24,275 nt of DNA, taken from assembly GCA_041685645.1 (NCBI GenBank), contig JAWLFI010000016.1, forward strand, positions 1 to 24,275. The letters are read 5' to 3'. Numbering within the stretch: the first letter of the stretch is position 1; every line of letters starts with the position of its first letter. This document shows, one piece after another, positions 17,401 to 23,013 of the stretch. The notes beneath the pieces were generated by a model. The model made no database searches, was not told where the DNA came from, and saw only the letters and a program-made list of their open reading frames with translations. A program made the position numbers and the translations under genes. The DNA is from JAWLFI01 sp041685645. Its GTDB lineage: Bacteria; Bacteroidota; Bacteroidia; Chitinophagales; Saprospiraceae.

Positions 17401-18271
17401 TCGTATCTAGTAAAGTCAAGGTAGCATATGCAACGGATAAATTGCCGCAAGGATCCTCTGCAAAAAAGGGAACTTCGCGACTCCCACACAAATCCTCAAG
17501 AGAATCAATCAAGTCAACGGATACTGAAAAAACCACTGAGTCACAAGGCATATCTGTAGCCTCCATTCGATTTATCTGATCATCTATCCACTGCTGCACT
17601 GCTCCCGGAAATTCTTCGCAATACAAAGTGGTATCTGTAGGCCCTAAGGTAATCACTGGGGCTGCGGTATCAATTTCGAAAGTGATCTTCTGGGCGTAAC
17701 TATTGACATTGCCAAATTCATCTCTTACCTCAAAAATGCGAAAACTGCTCCCGCCCTGACATTGAGATATGGTATCGTCAAAAAACACTTCCCATTCCAG
17801 ATCATCGGGCGCACTGCAATTATCCTCCGCTTCCAGTTCTTCTTCGGGTAAATCTGAGAAACACGAAAGCGTTAGATCCGGCGGTAAACTTCCGGGAATA
17901 AAAACGGGAGCCATCGTATCCACAACGGGCAATGTGAAGGTAAAGAATTCGAAATTCCCCTGATTGTCAAGGGCTTCGTAGGTCACAGTGACAATTTCTC
18001 CCGCAGAAATCGTATCTCCGATATCGTAACCCCCACTAATCGACCAGATATCAAAAGAAATCAGCACACCGCCCGGTGGCGCATCGTATTCGACAGTGGG
18101 CGTTTCAGGATGGCCCCAATCGAGCACAGCTCCGCATTCCTCATCCACATACAAACTGTCAGGCCCGGTATAAGTGAACGTAAAAAAACCTTGAGCTGAC
18201 AGCCCCGATGCCTGGATCGCGAAAAGTGTGAGGCAAACGACCTTTACAAAACCGTAGAATTTTCGCATCAT
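11432..18271 (-). CDS. Giant surface protein with HYR and Ig-like repeats and T9SS type B (gliding motility) sorting domain
   Basis: This 2279-residue protein starts with a signal peptide (1-27, GLSAQ). Residues about 115-1245 hold roughly twelve HYR-like units opened by variants of VIDTTAPV (DTMAP, DTAAP, DTIAP, DDTPP, DTVPP) with regularly spaced cysteines and a C-GN motif near each unit's end. From about 1250 to 1930 come eight or nine Ig/PKD-like units of about 80 residues built around CEGE or CAGE and a YxWTGPNG-like strand. A cadherin-like domain (about 2100-2180, VLDND and YFPRNGYIGNDTLFYELC) precedes the type B domain (about 2194-2279: IPTIFTPNDDGINDFF, VVIFNQNGSEVF, LPVGTYFYIVDFGDG). 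It is probably a surface adhesin, SprB-like in architecture. Two ATG codons stand in tandem; either may start. Confidence 0.9.
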   Translation of the reverse strand: MMRKFYGFVKVVCLTLFAIQASGLSAQGFFTFTYTGPDSLYVDEECGAVLDWGHPETPTVEYDAPPGGVLISFDIWSISGGYDIGDTISAGEIVTVTYEALDNQGNFEFFTFTLPVVDTMAPVFIPGSLPPDLTLSCFSDLPEEELEAEDNCSAPDDLEWEVFFDDTISQCQGGSSFRIFEVRDEFGNVNSYAQKITFEIDTAAPVITLGPTDTTLYCEEFPGAVQQWIDDQINRMEATDMPCDSVVFSVSVDLIDSLEDLCGSREVPFFAEDPCGNLSVAYATLTLLDTIAPAMTRPAMDTIAGCMGGNGFMQFSQWIENRGGMEVDDNCELIWTNDPMTVELDEICNTALPVTFTATDRCGESVNSTANFTLIDTSAAVFVQNPSNLISTCGNENYLDKSQTWLESIGGGEVDDACSPDSLLEIRYAVDGELMDLGEVLDSIERAAEDGCRDSVLVGANYIDNVLVALQLQFVITDACGNALQSEDRWLAIIDAAEPEIIKEAQDTTIECMDSVSVQQALLDWYDNRAGITAEDDCDAVVITPSIDRPEVWQEFLDRNATNCGWTGSISLDFEVRDLCGQSANTQNATFSVIDTTAPVVIQSPENIFLNCSDGARDSVVLWLDELGFAEVQEECGPLSLDSFVWSDNLGRSGVGESNDGPYPDVSNLGCDYQLQASFHLSDACGNRTEFGASFEIQDDTPPVFVNAEDSLSLECGEEQFLDASSVFDACFASVDLSYFDDTIRSSNTNECAYYNFAIQRTYTAIDSCGNSSVFDQIVLIEDQTGPEFEVPADTVLSCEIWNMNPDLDEPSAVEDACGSLVFVNNTDSVSDEGCGLTIYRTWIAEDICGNRTEKVQRIDVIDTVPPAFEDVPVSGTFECDGFTDAELLFSEYLDTLSPTYADACGGADAFIAIPGSYDLDQPSSWPGTLPSDLSYDCGSYASDTLFFTSLDYVLYDSCDNAVVHSFFFLVTDAQAPTVDCHEDTLLYVAEDECELLYQLPEISLDFGCASTFGQLTVLVDGQGSFETLQPDTLAFDFAPGLYNIEYTALACNGNTSVCSFVLEIRDTIAPQFTCPGDSSQILPTSDCFLTLQLPTPETPTDNCVLPDPVSYEYRVSGATTIAPSLWERGTTPPEVTLNGGVNFISFELSDASGNVTECTYELELVDTVAPTASCRPALVRVNPSGVLTTPIDPGLFDNNSTDNCAIDSMGTWPDEVDCSLAGRDTTIMFYVFDAYGNVDSCETNMRVETEVLEPGFELDICQPDTLLLLAQPPPPANIYEYFWTGPNNFSSSQRNPILTGVGPQNSGTYELRIVGLGGCEAQGTVTVNISDVIIPELTVNFPTQCEGESIRLQSNAYAGNVTYHWYEGLPPNGVLLESTSVPVYDFEPTVGKRDYYVVVETQDCLSTASVPVEVEVIIQPEAPVDEDFIVLCAGEDLRLSGENQGPGFAYSWTGPNGYFSSQASPPVISNVTQNEAGIYQFVTEIGDCVSTPTEVEVIVNPLPQAAEIETVDVICEGEDFFLSISSPLDGDVYRWFSPNQNTQTTQEPELELTNAGVDLNGIWRVEIEKAGCISDSLGEVLVEVEPKVMLDIEQEGSLCRGDTLVLSVPQLPNGQFEWQGPTGMYSGNRIRVPAVSGEYTVSFTSDNECVSTESAEITTILAPEITAISNSGTSCIEQGTAVELMASVFPQDMGNYTYVWNGPNGFTDSSRVGTIPNANQSKNGWYYLTVYLDGCPSLRDSTELRVTQIPDQPVIMGDQKYCEGEELELFISDPGVGTQSFLWLTSQGDTTTLDTALRLELTDTSFQGYYSVRSSVNDCRSPFSDSVFIDVVALPPPPEITGTLDLCEEDSLYLRPNSLDSQLVYRWILPSGDTIVSPEIFQANVGMASAGIYRVRAEREGCSDEFSEAVEVIVKEKPNAPVIDSVSGGICLLDENIDLELCIDGNSAINGASYQWYFADDFSSVSEWSGGLCYTIRDTGLFDAGQNPFTARTELAGCLSDFALPFNVEATRPMDFDPMAGVGDTVCGNEIFIANALSPMGGFGEWIVSAGDARLNDANDPQTEMSNFDFGSNTLIWSLSEGFCKNYIGDTIEIFYDDAPQVEDDFYTTPYNERIRLPVLDNDEFEEGVSLDISGSPQFGTVQNQVEELLYFPRNGYIGNDTLFYELCSEACPDLCSEAAVIIQVGDESLCDIPTIFTPNDDGINDFFVIQCLSGEDYPDNRVVIFNQNGSEVFHASPYENDWRGRYKGRDLPVGTYFYIVDFGDGQPPQQGFLVLER

Positions 18272-18278
18272 ACAAATA

Positions 18279-18286
18279 CAAAAATA
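18279..18286 (-). promoter_or_regulatory. Possible -7 box of the giant-protein operon
   Basis: Read on the minus strand this is TATTTTTG, a full match to TAnnTTTG. No good TTTG lies about 20 bp upstream, and the resulting leader would be only a few bases, so the call is weak. Confidence 0.3.
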
Positions 18287-18324
18287 GCAATACCACTCTG
18301 ACTTTGAGCGATTGGCCTCAGAAA

Positions 18325-18350
18325 AACTAATTTTTTATAGGAAATTAGTT
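18325..18350 (-). terminator. Intrinsic terminator of gltX
   Basis: On the minus strand a perfect 9-bp stem, AACTAATTT with AAATTAGTT, and an 8-nt loop are followed directly by TTTCT, so the last arm plus tail contain five consecutive T. The left arm contains the gltX stop codon. The stem is AT-rich and so only moderately stable. Confidence 0.5.
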
Positions 18351-19886
18351 CTTGAACTCATCAAAAATCACAGGAGCCGCCTTCATCCGCTGCACGCATT
18401 CCTCCCGTCCCAAAAATTCCATGAGAGCAAATAAATCGGGTCCCTGCATCGTACCACACAGAGCCAATCGAAACAAGGGCAAAATTCTTCCCAAGCCAAT
18501 TTCGTGATCATTGGCATACCCTTTAACCACAGCCGATATCTCTTGTGCGTCAAACGCCTCGATTTTCTCCACCAAATCAATAAAATCGGAAAATACTTCC
18601 TGGCCTTGCCCCTTCCACTTTTTGCGCACCATCTTTTCATCAAACACCGAAACGTCCTCAAAGGCATAATACCCCTGACTCCAAAATTCCCTCAGTGTCG
18701 AAACCCTTTCGTGATAAAGACCGATAAACGCCAAGACCTCCTCGGCTTGAGGTGTATGTCCTCGCTCTGCCAACAGAACCTCAACTCTCGCCCGCAAATC
18801 TTCAGCCGGCGTTTGTATGATGTGCTGCTGATTATACCAAAGCGCCTTTTCGTAATCAAAGCGCGCTCCGGATCGACCGACTTTATCCAGAGTAAATACC
18901 TCGCAGAGCTCATCTAAGGTGAATATTTCCTCATCAGTACCCGGATTCCAGCCCATAAAGGCCAAAAAGTTGATCACGGCTTCAGACAAAAATCCTTCCT
19001 CGCGAAATCCCCGCAAGGTCTCTCCTTCACTCTCCCAATTTAATGGAAACACCGGTATACCCAGTTTTTTTCCGTCTCGCTTACTCAGTTTTCCTTTTCC
19101 TCCCGGCTTTAAAATCAATGGCAAATGAGCAAATACAGGCATGTCATCGGCCCAGCCGAAGGCGCGGTATAACAAAACGTGATGTGCCGTGCTCGACAAC
19201 CACTCTTCTCCCCGAATCACATGAGAAATATCCATGGTGTAATCATCCACTACATTCGCCAGGTGATAGGTGGGCAAGCCATCCGCCTTCATCAACACTT
19301 TATCATCCAATTCACGCCCCTCAAAGCGAACGACATGCCGGATTTCATCCTTAAATGTAATGACCTCGTCCTCAGGCACTTTAATGCGAATCACATGTGG
19401 ACACCCCTCTTCCAACAATTCCTGTACTTTCTCCTCAGGCATTGTTAAGCTGTTCTTCATTTCCATCCGAATCGACGCATCGTATTTTGGCGTATGCACA
19501 CCCCTTTCCTGCAGCTGATTGCGCATTTCGTCCAGCTCCTCCGGCGTGTCAAATGCATAATACGCCTTCCCACTCTCCACTAACTGCCGGGCATGCTTGA
19601 CATATAAATCATTTCGCTCCGACTGCCGATACGGACCATACGGACCTCCATTGTGAGGCCCCTCATCCGGACTCAAACCCAACCAATTCAGTGCTTCAAT
19701 TACGTAATCCTCGGCCCCCTCCTGATAGCGCGTTTGATCGGTATCCTCTATCCGCAGCACAAAGGTACCATTGAGTTTGCGAGCAAATAAATAATTGTAT
19801 AGCGCCGTTCGCACACCACCAATATGTAGTGCACCCGTTGGACTAGGTGCAAATCGAACTCTAATATCTATCTTCTTATCCGTCAT
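18345..19886 (-). CDS. gltX: Glutamyl-tRNA synthetase
   Basis: The 513-residue class I synthetase charges tRNA-Glu with glutamate in the cytoplasm. The N-terminus RVRFAPSPTGALHIGGVRTA carries the HIGH-type motif (H21-I-G-G24), with RIEDTD (45-50) binding glutamate. The KMSKS counterpart is KLSKR (266-270). GLPTYHLANVVDDYTMDISH and HVIRGEEWL are the conserved Rossmann-fold segments. The C-terminal third is the helical anticodon-binding region. The length is typical of Bacteroidota GltX. The frame is open up to 19919, but the ATG at 19886 fits the family start (MTDKKIDIRVRFAPSPTG) and follows a -7 box at a sensible distance. It is a single-gene unit, divergent from the deacetylase. Confidence 0.97.
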   Translation of the reverse strand: MTDKKIDIRVRFAPSPTGALHIGGVRTALYNYLFARKLNGTFVLRIEDTDQTRYQEGAEDYVIEALNWLGLSPDEGPHNGGPYGPYRQSERNDLYVKHARQLVESGKAYYAFDTPEELDEMRNQLQERGVHTPKYDASIRMEMKNSLTMPEEKVQELLEEGCPHVIRIKVPEDEVITFKDEIRHVVRFEGRELDDKVLMKADGLPTYHLANVVDDYTMDISHVIRGEEWLSSTAHHVLLYRAFGWADDMPVFAHLPLILKPGGKGKLSKRDGKKLGIPVFPLNWESEGETLRGFREEGFLSEAVINFLAFMGWNPGTDEEIFTLDELCEVFTLDKVGRSGARFDYEKALWYNQQHIIQTPAEDLRARVEVLLAERGHTPQAEEVLAFIGLYHERVSTLREFWSQGYYAFEDVSVFDEKMVRKKWKGQGQEVFSDFIDLVEKIEAFDAQEISAVVKGYANDHEIGLGRILPLFRLALCGTMQGPDLFALMEFLGREECVQRMKAAPVIFDEFKN

Positions 19887-19916
19887 TCCTGAGTAATTAA
19901 GTAGTTGAAAACAATG

Positions 19917-19924
19917 CAAATGTA
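19917..19924 (-). promoter_or_regulatory. Likely -7 box of the gltX promoter
   Basis: On the minus strand this reads TACATTTG, a full match to TAnnTTTG, 30 bp before the gltX ATG. About 20 bp upstream there is only a T-run (complement of 19943-19949) in place of TTTG, so the -33 box is imperfect. Confidence 0.45.
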
Positions 19925-20033
19925 TATTATTACTAGCTTTTATAAAAAATCTTAGCGTGATTACATCATTTTAATTAAATTTACGTTTACATCATAGATA
20001 CAGCAAAGGTCTATCCAACCGGAAGTGTATCTC

Positions 20034-20058
20034 AACAACAAATTTCGAACAACAAATT
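20034..20058. repeat. Short direct repeat upstream of the deacetylase gene
   Basis: AACAACAAATT occurs at 20034-20044 and again at 20048-20058, 27 bp before the ATG. It could be a regulatory site or a chance AT-rich repeat; no promoter box was found near it. Confidence 0.3.
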
Positions 20059-20084
20059 GTTTCATCTTATGAACCTATGCCATT

Positions 20085-20753
20085 ATGTATCTCGTAAAAA
20101 CACCTAAGTTTATCCCCAATCTCTTTCCCAATTTTACGTGGAAAATACCCACAAATGAAAAAGTCCTCTATTTGACCTTTGACGACGGTCCCGTGCCGGA
20201 AGTTACTCCCTGGGTGATGGAACAACTTGAAGAATATAATGCAAAGGCTACTTTTTTCTGTGTCGGTGAAAACGTCCAGCAGCATCCGGATATTTTCAAG
20301 CGGGTCAAAGCCGCCGGGCATTCTGTCGGCAGTCACACCTTCAATCACCTCAACGGATGGGTGACCGAAAACGTGCCCTATTACCACAATGTAAGGTACG
20401 GAGCACAGCTGGTCGGAACGGAACTTTTCCGCCCGCCCTACGGCAGAATTAAAAGGAAACAAGCGCAATTTTTGCAGCGCCATTACCGCATCATCATGTG
20501 GGATGTGCTCAGCGGAGATTTTGACAGTGATTTGGAAGCAAGTCAGGTCGCACAAAACGTGATTCAGAATGCACAGCCGGGTTCCATCGTCGTCTTTCAC
20601 GATAGCTTAAAATCCTTGCGAAATCTCAAAAAAGCCCTCCCTCAGGTCTTAGCTCATTTTTCTGACCTCGGGTACCGCTTTGAAGCACTTTCGCAACGCA
20701 ACTATCAGCAAGACATACGAAAGGCGAATAAGCCTGAATTGATTGCTGGATAA
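20085..20753 (+). CDS. Polysaccharide deacetylase family protein (NodB homology domain)
   Basis: The 222-residue product is almost entirely a NodB domain that removes N- or O-acetyl groups from polysaccharide or peptidoglycan, using a divalent metal. Motif 1 is TFDDGP with D33 as base and D34 as metal ligand. Motif 2 is SHTFNH with H84 and H88. Motif 3 is RPPYGR (116-121). Motif 4 is DVLSGDFD (140-147). Motif 5 is VFHDS with H172. All five catalytic motifs are intact, so the enzyme should be active. No clear signal peptide is visible; the N-terminus MYLVKTPKFIPNLFPNFTWKI leads directly into the fold, as in short bacterial deacetylases. The actual substrate is unknown. It is a lone gene, transcribed away from gltX and followed by a repeat-rich gap. 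Confidence 0.92.
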   Translation: MYLVKTPKFIPNLFPNFTWKIPTNEKVLYLTFDDGPVPEVTPWVMEQLEEYNAKATFFCVGENVQQHPDIFKRVKAAGHSVGSHTFNHLNGWVTENVPYYHNVRYGAQLVGTELFRPPYGRIKRKQAQFLQRHYRIIMWDVLSGDFDSDLEASQVAQNVIQNAQPGSIVVFHDSLKSLRNLKKALPQVLAHFSDLGYRFEALSQRNYQQDIRKANKPELIAG

Positions 20754-20804
20754 GCAAAGTTAAAAGTTTCCCATCCCATCTTTTATTTTAATGATTTGGG
20801 CGAT

Positions 20805-20891
20805 CCGCCCCTCCCCAAAAATTGGTGGAGGGGCGGCGCTACGCTTCAGGCTCCATATTCATTCGGTCGCCCCCAAAGTATTGTGGGCGAC
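20805..20891. repeat. Two GC-rich palindromes after the deacetylase gene
   Basis: CCGCCCCTCC (20805-20814) pairs perfectly with GGAGGGGCGG (20827-20836), and GTCGCCC (20866-20872) pairs with GGGCGAC (20885-20891). The first lies about 50 bp after the deacetylase stop and could act as its transcript end, but no T-run follows. They look like REP-type palindromes. The following bases to about 21050 show no gene. Confidence 0.5.
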
Positions 20892-21051
20892 TGCTTCGCT
20901 TGCGCTCAGCACCTTGCGCATCGCTATCGCAAAAGCCTCTAGTGTACACTTTATAAGAAATAGAATGGTATACAGATACAGAGATGATTAGGAAGTCCAC
21001 TGCAAAATCAGTGTCATCAGTGTTATTATACGCATTTAGGCTATAAATCAC

Positions 21052-21595
21052 GGACCGCGTGGCGCTTTAGCAATATTTCACAGGTTTGAAATGCTAATCC
21101 CCAAAAGCCCTGAAAGGCATACGCGTCAACTTAAGGTGAAAGCAATATTTCTACTTGCTCATTTTTGCCTCATTTCTCAAAGTATTACTTTAATAGGCTT
21201 CTCTATCCAATAGAAACAAACCATCCGCACAAGCCCGAAGGGCTTGAATATGATTAGCCCCGACCGCAAGCTCGGGGCTATGAGCCTAACAGAATTCCAA
21301 CCCTGAAGGAGTTGAACTATAACTCATTTTTATCAAAATGAACGCTTGGATGACATCCCGGTCGATATGATGTTGAACCCCTATCTTATCAGTTATTGTC
21401 TGCTATCCTTTTTTGTGAGTAACATAACCAGTCGTAGGTTGACGCGTATGCCCGAAGAGGCGCAAAATACCTGGGATAGGTAAAGCCCACCTCACCCTTC
21501 AATAAATAATGCCAGCCCTTCAGATTCCACTTCCGGTATTTTCAAGGTTCCGTGATGGAATCCGTGCCATAGCACTAAAAAGCGCCACACGGTTC
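21052..21595. repeat. Outer inverted repeat enclosing the 333-bp element
   Basis: GGACCGCGTGGCGCTTTAG (21052-21070) is inverted at 21575-21595 as CTAAAAAGCGCCACACGGTTC, with two mismatches and a two-base gap. The arms enclose the element at 21118-21450, suggesting that one repeat lies inside another. No gene is present in between. Confidence 0.5.
21118..21450. mobile_element. Non-autonomous dispersed element with 15-bp terminal inverted repeats
   Basis: The left end CATACGCGTCAACTT (21118-21132) and right end AGGTTGACGCGTATG (21436-21450) are inverted repeats with 14 of 15 positions complementary. The right 82 bp match 87-174 of the window, and similarity ends exactly at the terminal TATG in both copies. 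Internal stem-loops are AAGCCC-GAA-GGGCTT (21231-21245) and TAGCCCCGA/TCGGGGCTA (21255-21263 and 21272-21280). There is no open frame of useful size. No obvious target duplication is seen. The transposase that would move it is not in the window. Confidence 0.65.
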
Positions 21596-21660
21596 GAGTT
21601 CTATGGCGAAAATCGTATGTAGAAGCTGGTATTATGTGCAAAAAAAATATCAAAAACACC

Positions 21661-21744
21661 CCTCATTCCGCACTTGATGCGGAATCTGTTCGTCGGTTAT
21701 CTTCCTTTGGAGTTAAGGATTCCGGGTCGGAGCCCGGAATGAGG
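21661..21744. repeat. 84-bp nested palindrome
   Basis: The outer arms CCTCATTCCG (21661-21670) and CGGAATGAGG (21735-21744) are perfect inverted repeats. Each outer arm also lies in a local hairpin: ATTCCGCA-CTTGA-TGCGGAAT (21665-21685) and ATTCCGGG/CCCGGAAT (21719-21726 and 21733-21740). The DNA or RNA can therefore fold in two exclusive ways. A run of six T follows at 21749-21754. The remaining bases to 21860 show no gene. Confidence 0.6.
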
Positions 21745-21860
21745 ATGATTTTTTAGTTTTATAGGGGATATATAAAAGATGGATACAGAAAAATCCGCGC
21801 CACAGCGATCCGTGGTCCATGCGTGAACTTCAGGACAAACCTCCTTTTTCGTCTATACAT

Positions 21861-22322
21861 TTATTTGAAAAGACGTTCATCAAATGGGAATGATATAGCC
21901 TTGACAATTTTCACCTCCTTAGACTTGATATGATGCGGATTGATTAGGTAGTTACTATCTCCGGGTACAACAGCAGAAGGAACCTTCAAAATACTATGCA
22001 CATTCTCACGAATAAAATGATCTCCAATCGTTTGTGTGTGTGTTTTGGGAGGATGACTGTTCCAACCTTCTTCTAGATCAGCTCTTGCAATCTCCTTGAT
22101 ATGTATCTCATCCGGAATTTCAACTTCAAGCATCATATAGTCAGCGGGCAAGATCGAAAGAGACAAATGCACCATCACTTCGGCCATGGCCAGGGCTCTA
22201 CTTTCAGCTGTATATATTATTTCTGTACCCTTAGAGTTCCATCTGTTTCCGGATATTGCGGCTCCTTTTCCGCTCAATTCAGCTGCATATTTTTTTCTCG
22301 AAAGCCGAAATACTCTCATCAT
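21861..22322 (-). CDS. RES domain toxin of a type II toxin-antitoxin pair
   Basis: The 153-residue product is a complete RES domain. It has the arginine of RVFRLSR near the start, the GNRWNSKG motif (25-32), IIYTAES (35-41) and the glutamate of AMAEVMVH (E48). The C-terminal part has GDHFIRE and SNYLINPHH, typical of the family. RES toxins act on NAD+: MbcT degrades it with phosphate, and ParT modifies PRPP synthetase. Which reaction applies here cannot be told. Two ATG codons stand in tandem; the first overlaps the antitoxin stop as ATGA, giving translational coupling with the antitoxin made first. The pair borders a repeat-rich island, as mobile or accessory toxin-antitoxin loci often do. 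Confidence 0.9.
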   Translation of the reverse strand: MMRVFRLSRKKYAAELSGKGAAISGNRWNSKGTEIIYTAESRALAMAEVMVHLSLSILPADYMMLEVEIPDEIHIKEIARADLEEGWNSHPPKTHTQTIGDHFIRENVHSILKVPSAVVPGDSNYLINPHHIKSKEVKIVKAISFPFDERLFK

Positions 22323-22834
22323 GCAAAAATCCCATGCTCAATTCTATTCAATTCCTCCATGACCATTTCCTTCCCGTAGGAATCCTTTACGAGTTCAGCC
22401 GGCTTTTGTCCTCCCAATGCCATGGATGAGCTATGTAACCAAGCATTAAATTGGTCCGTCGTATCAAAAACCTGACTGCCGAGGTGAACAACTTCAAGCA
22501 ATTCTATTATTTTTTCGGAAAGTGCAGGCTTGAATACATGATTGGGGACTTTTCGATACCTCTGTAAGGATTTTGTGGAAATATTCAGATACTCAGCCCA
22601 TTCCTCTTCTGTAAAGGGCGTTATGCCCTGTATGTCACTAAATAACGAAAAGGATATCCCTTGCCTTATGGCATAAATAAGTAACATTTTATCATCCAAA
22701 AAATGGGATAAGCTGAACCTCTCTCCCCTCTTCAAAAATTTGTGTTTGCTATCTAGAGACTCAACATAAGCTTCCACTGCTTCATTGACAGCCATCATTT
22801 CTTTTGAGTACTTTTTATCTCCTTCAGTATACAT
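22319..22834 (-). CDS. Xre/MbcA/ParS-type antitoxin with toxin-binding domain (DUF2384)
   Basis: The 171-residue product has an Xre-like helical DNA-binding region (about 65-105, including ITPFTEEEWAEYLNISTKSL and QRYRK). The C-terminal DUF2384 toxin-binding domain (about 110-171) contains LLEVVHLGSQVF, FNAWL, MALGGQKP and MEELNRIEHGIF, the usual spacing of W-L, G-G-x-x-P and I-x-x-G. It should neutralise the adjacent RES toxin by covering its active site, and repress the operon. The N-terminal 45 residues are charged and not part of the core family. The ATG at 22834 is preferred to a TTG at 22852, which lies within the promoter region. It is first in the two-gene operon, the usual order for this system. 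Confidence 0.88.
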   Translation of the reverse strand: MYTEGDKKYSKEMMAVNEAVEAYVESLDSKHKFLKRGERFSLSHFLDDKMLLIYAIRQGISFSLFSDIQGITPFTEEEWAEYLNISTKSLQRYRKVPNHVFKPALSEKIIELLEVVHLGSQVFDTTDQFNAWLHSSSMALGGQKPAELVKDSYGKEMVMEELNRIEHGIFA

Positions 22835-22835
22835 A

Positions 22836-22870
22836 AAGACAATTTTCCTCAAATATAAGACATTTGTCTT
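22836..22870 (-). promoter_or_regulatory. Promoter and likely operator of the RES/Xre operon
   Basis: On the minus strand TATATTTG (complement of 22850-22857) is a full match to the TAnnTTTG -7 box. Directly beside it, AAGACA-TT-TGTCTT (22857-22870) is a perfect inverted repeat, and a third AAGACA half-site lies at 22836-22841 just before the start codon. Sites placed across the -7 box and leader fit autorepression by the antitoxin. The -33 box is only a T-rich tract. Confidence 0.5.
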
Positions 22871-22943
22871 GGATTAAAAAAAGTAAGAGCCAAAACCTGA
22901 AAGAGTCGGGTGAACGTTCTTCCATTCCAGTTTTTGGATAAAG

Positions 22944-22980
22944 ATGAAGTATGGTTCTTATTCATACCATAAATCTTCAT
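22944..22980 (-). terminator. Stem-loop after the T9SS cargo gene
   Basis: ATGAAG (22944-22949) pairs with CTTCAT (22975-22980), and TATGGT (22950-22955) pairs with ACCATA (22966-22971), separated by a 3-nt bulge. It lies about 33 nt beyond the stop of the gene at 23014-24084. There is no strong T-run, so the terminator role is tentative. Confidence 0.35.
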
Positions 22981-23013
22981 TCGCCATCTAAATTTCTAAG
23001 TATAGGAACAAGG

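Noticed and set aside
17097..17579. 160-codon plus-strand frame inside the giant surface gene
   Set aside because: It is opposite the repeat-encoding strand, with low-complexity content caused by codon bias on the real strand.
11432..18271. Repeated DNA pattern that could suggest a CRISPR array or tandem DNA repeat
   Set aside because: The repetition is at protein level in HYR and Ig-like units with variable spacing and divergent DNA; no short identical repeats with equal spacers exist.
20067..20600. 177-codon open frame antisense to the deacetylase gene
   Set aside because: It lies fully within the opposite strand of a clear NodB gene with all motifs intact and has no family resemblance; a shadow frame.
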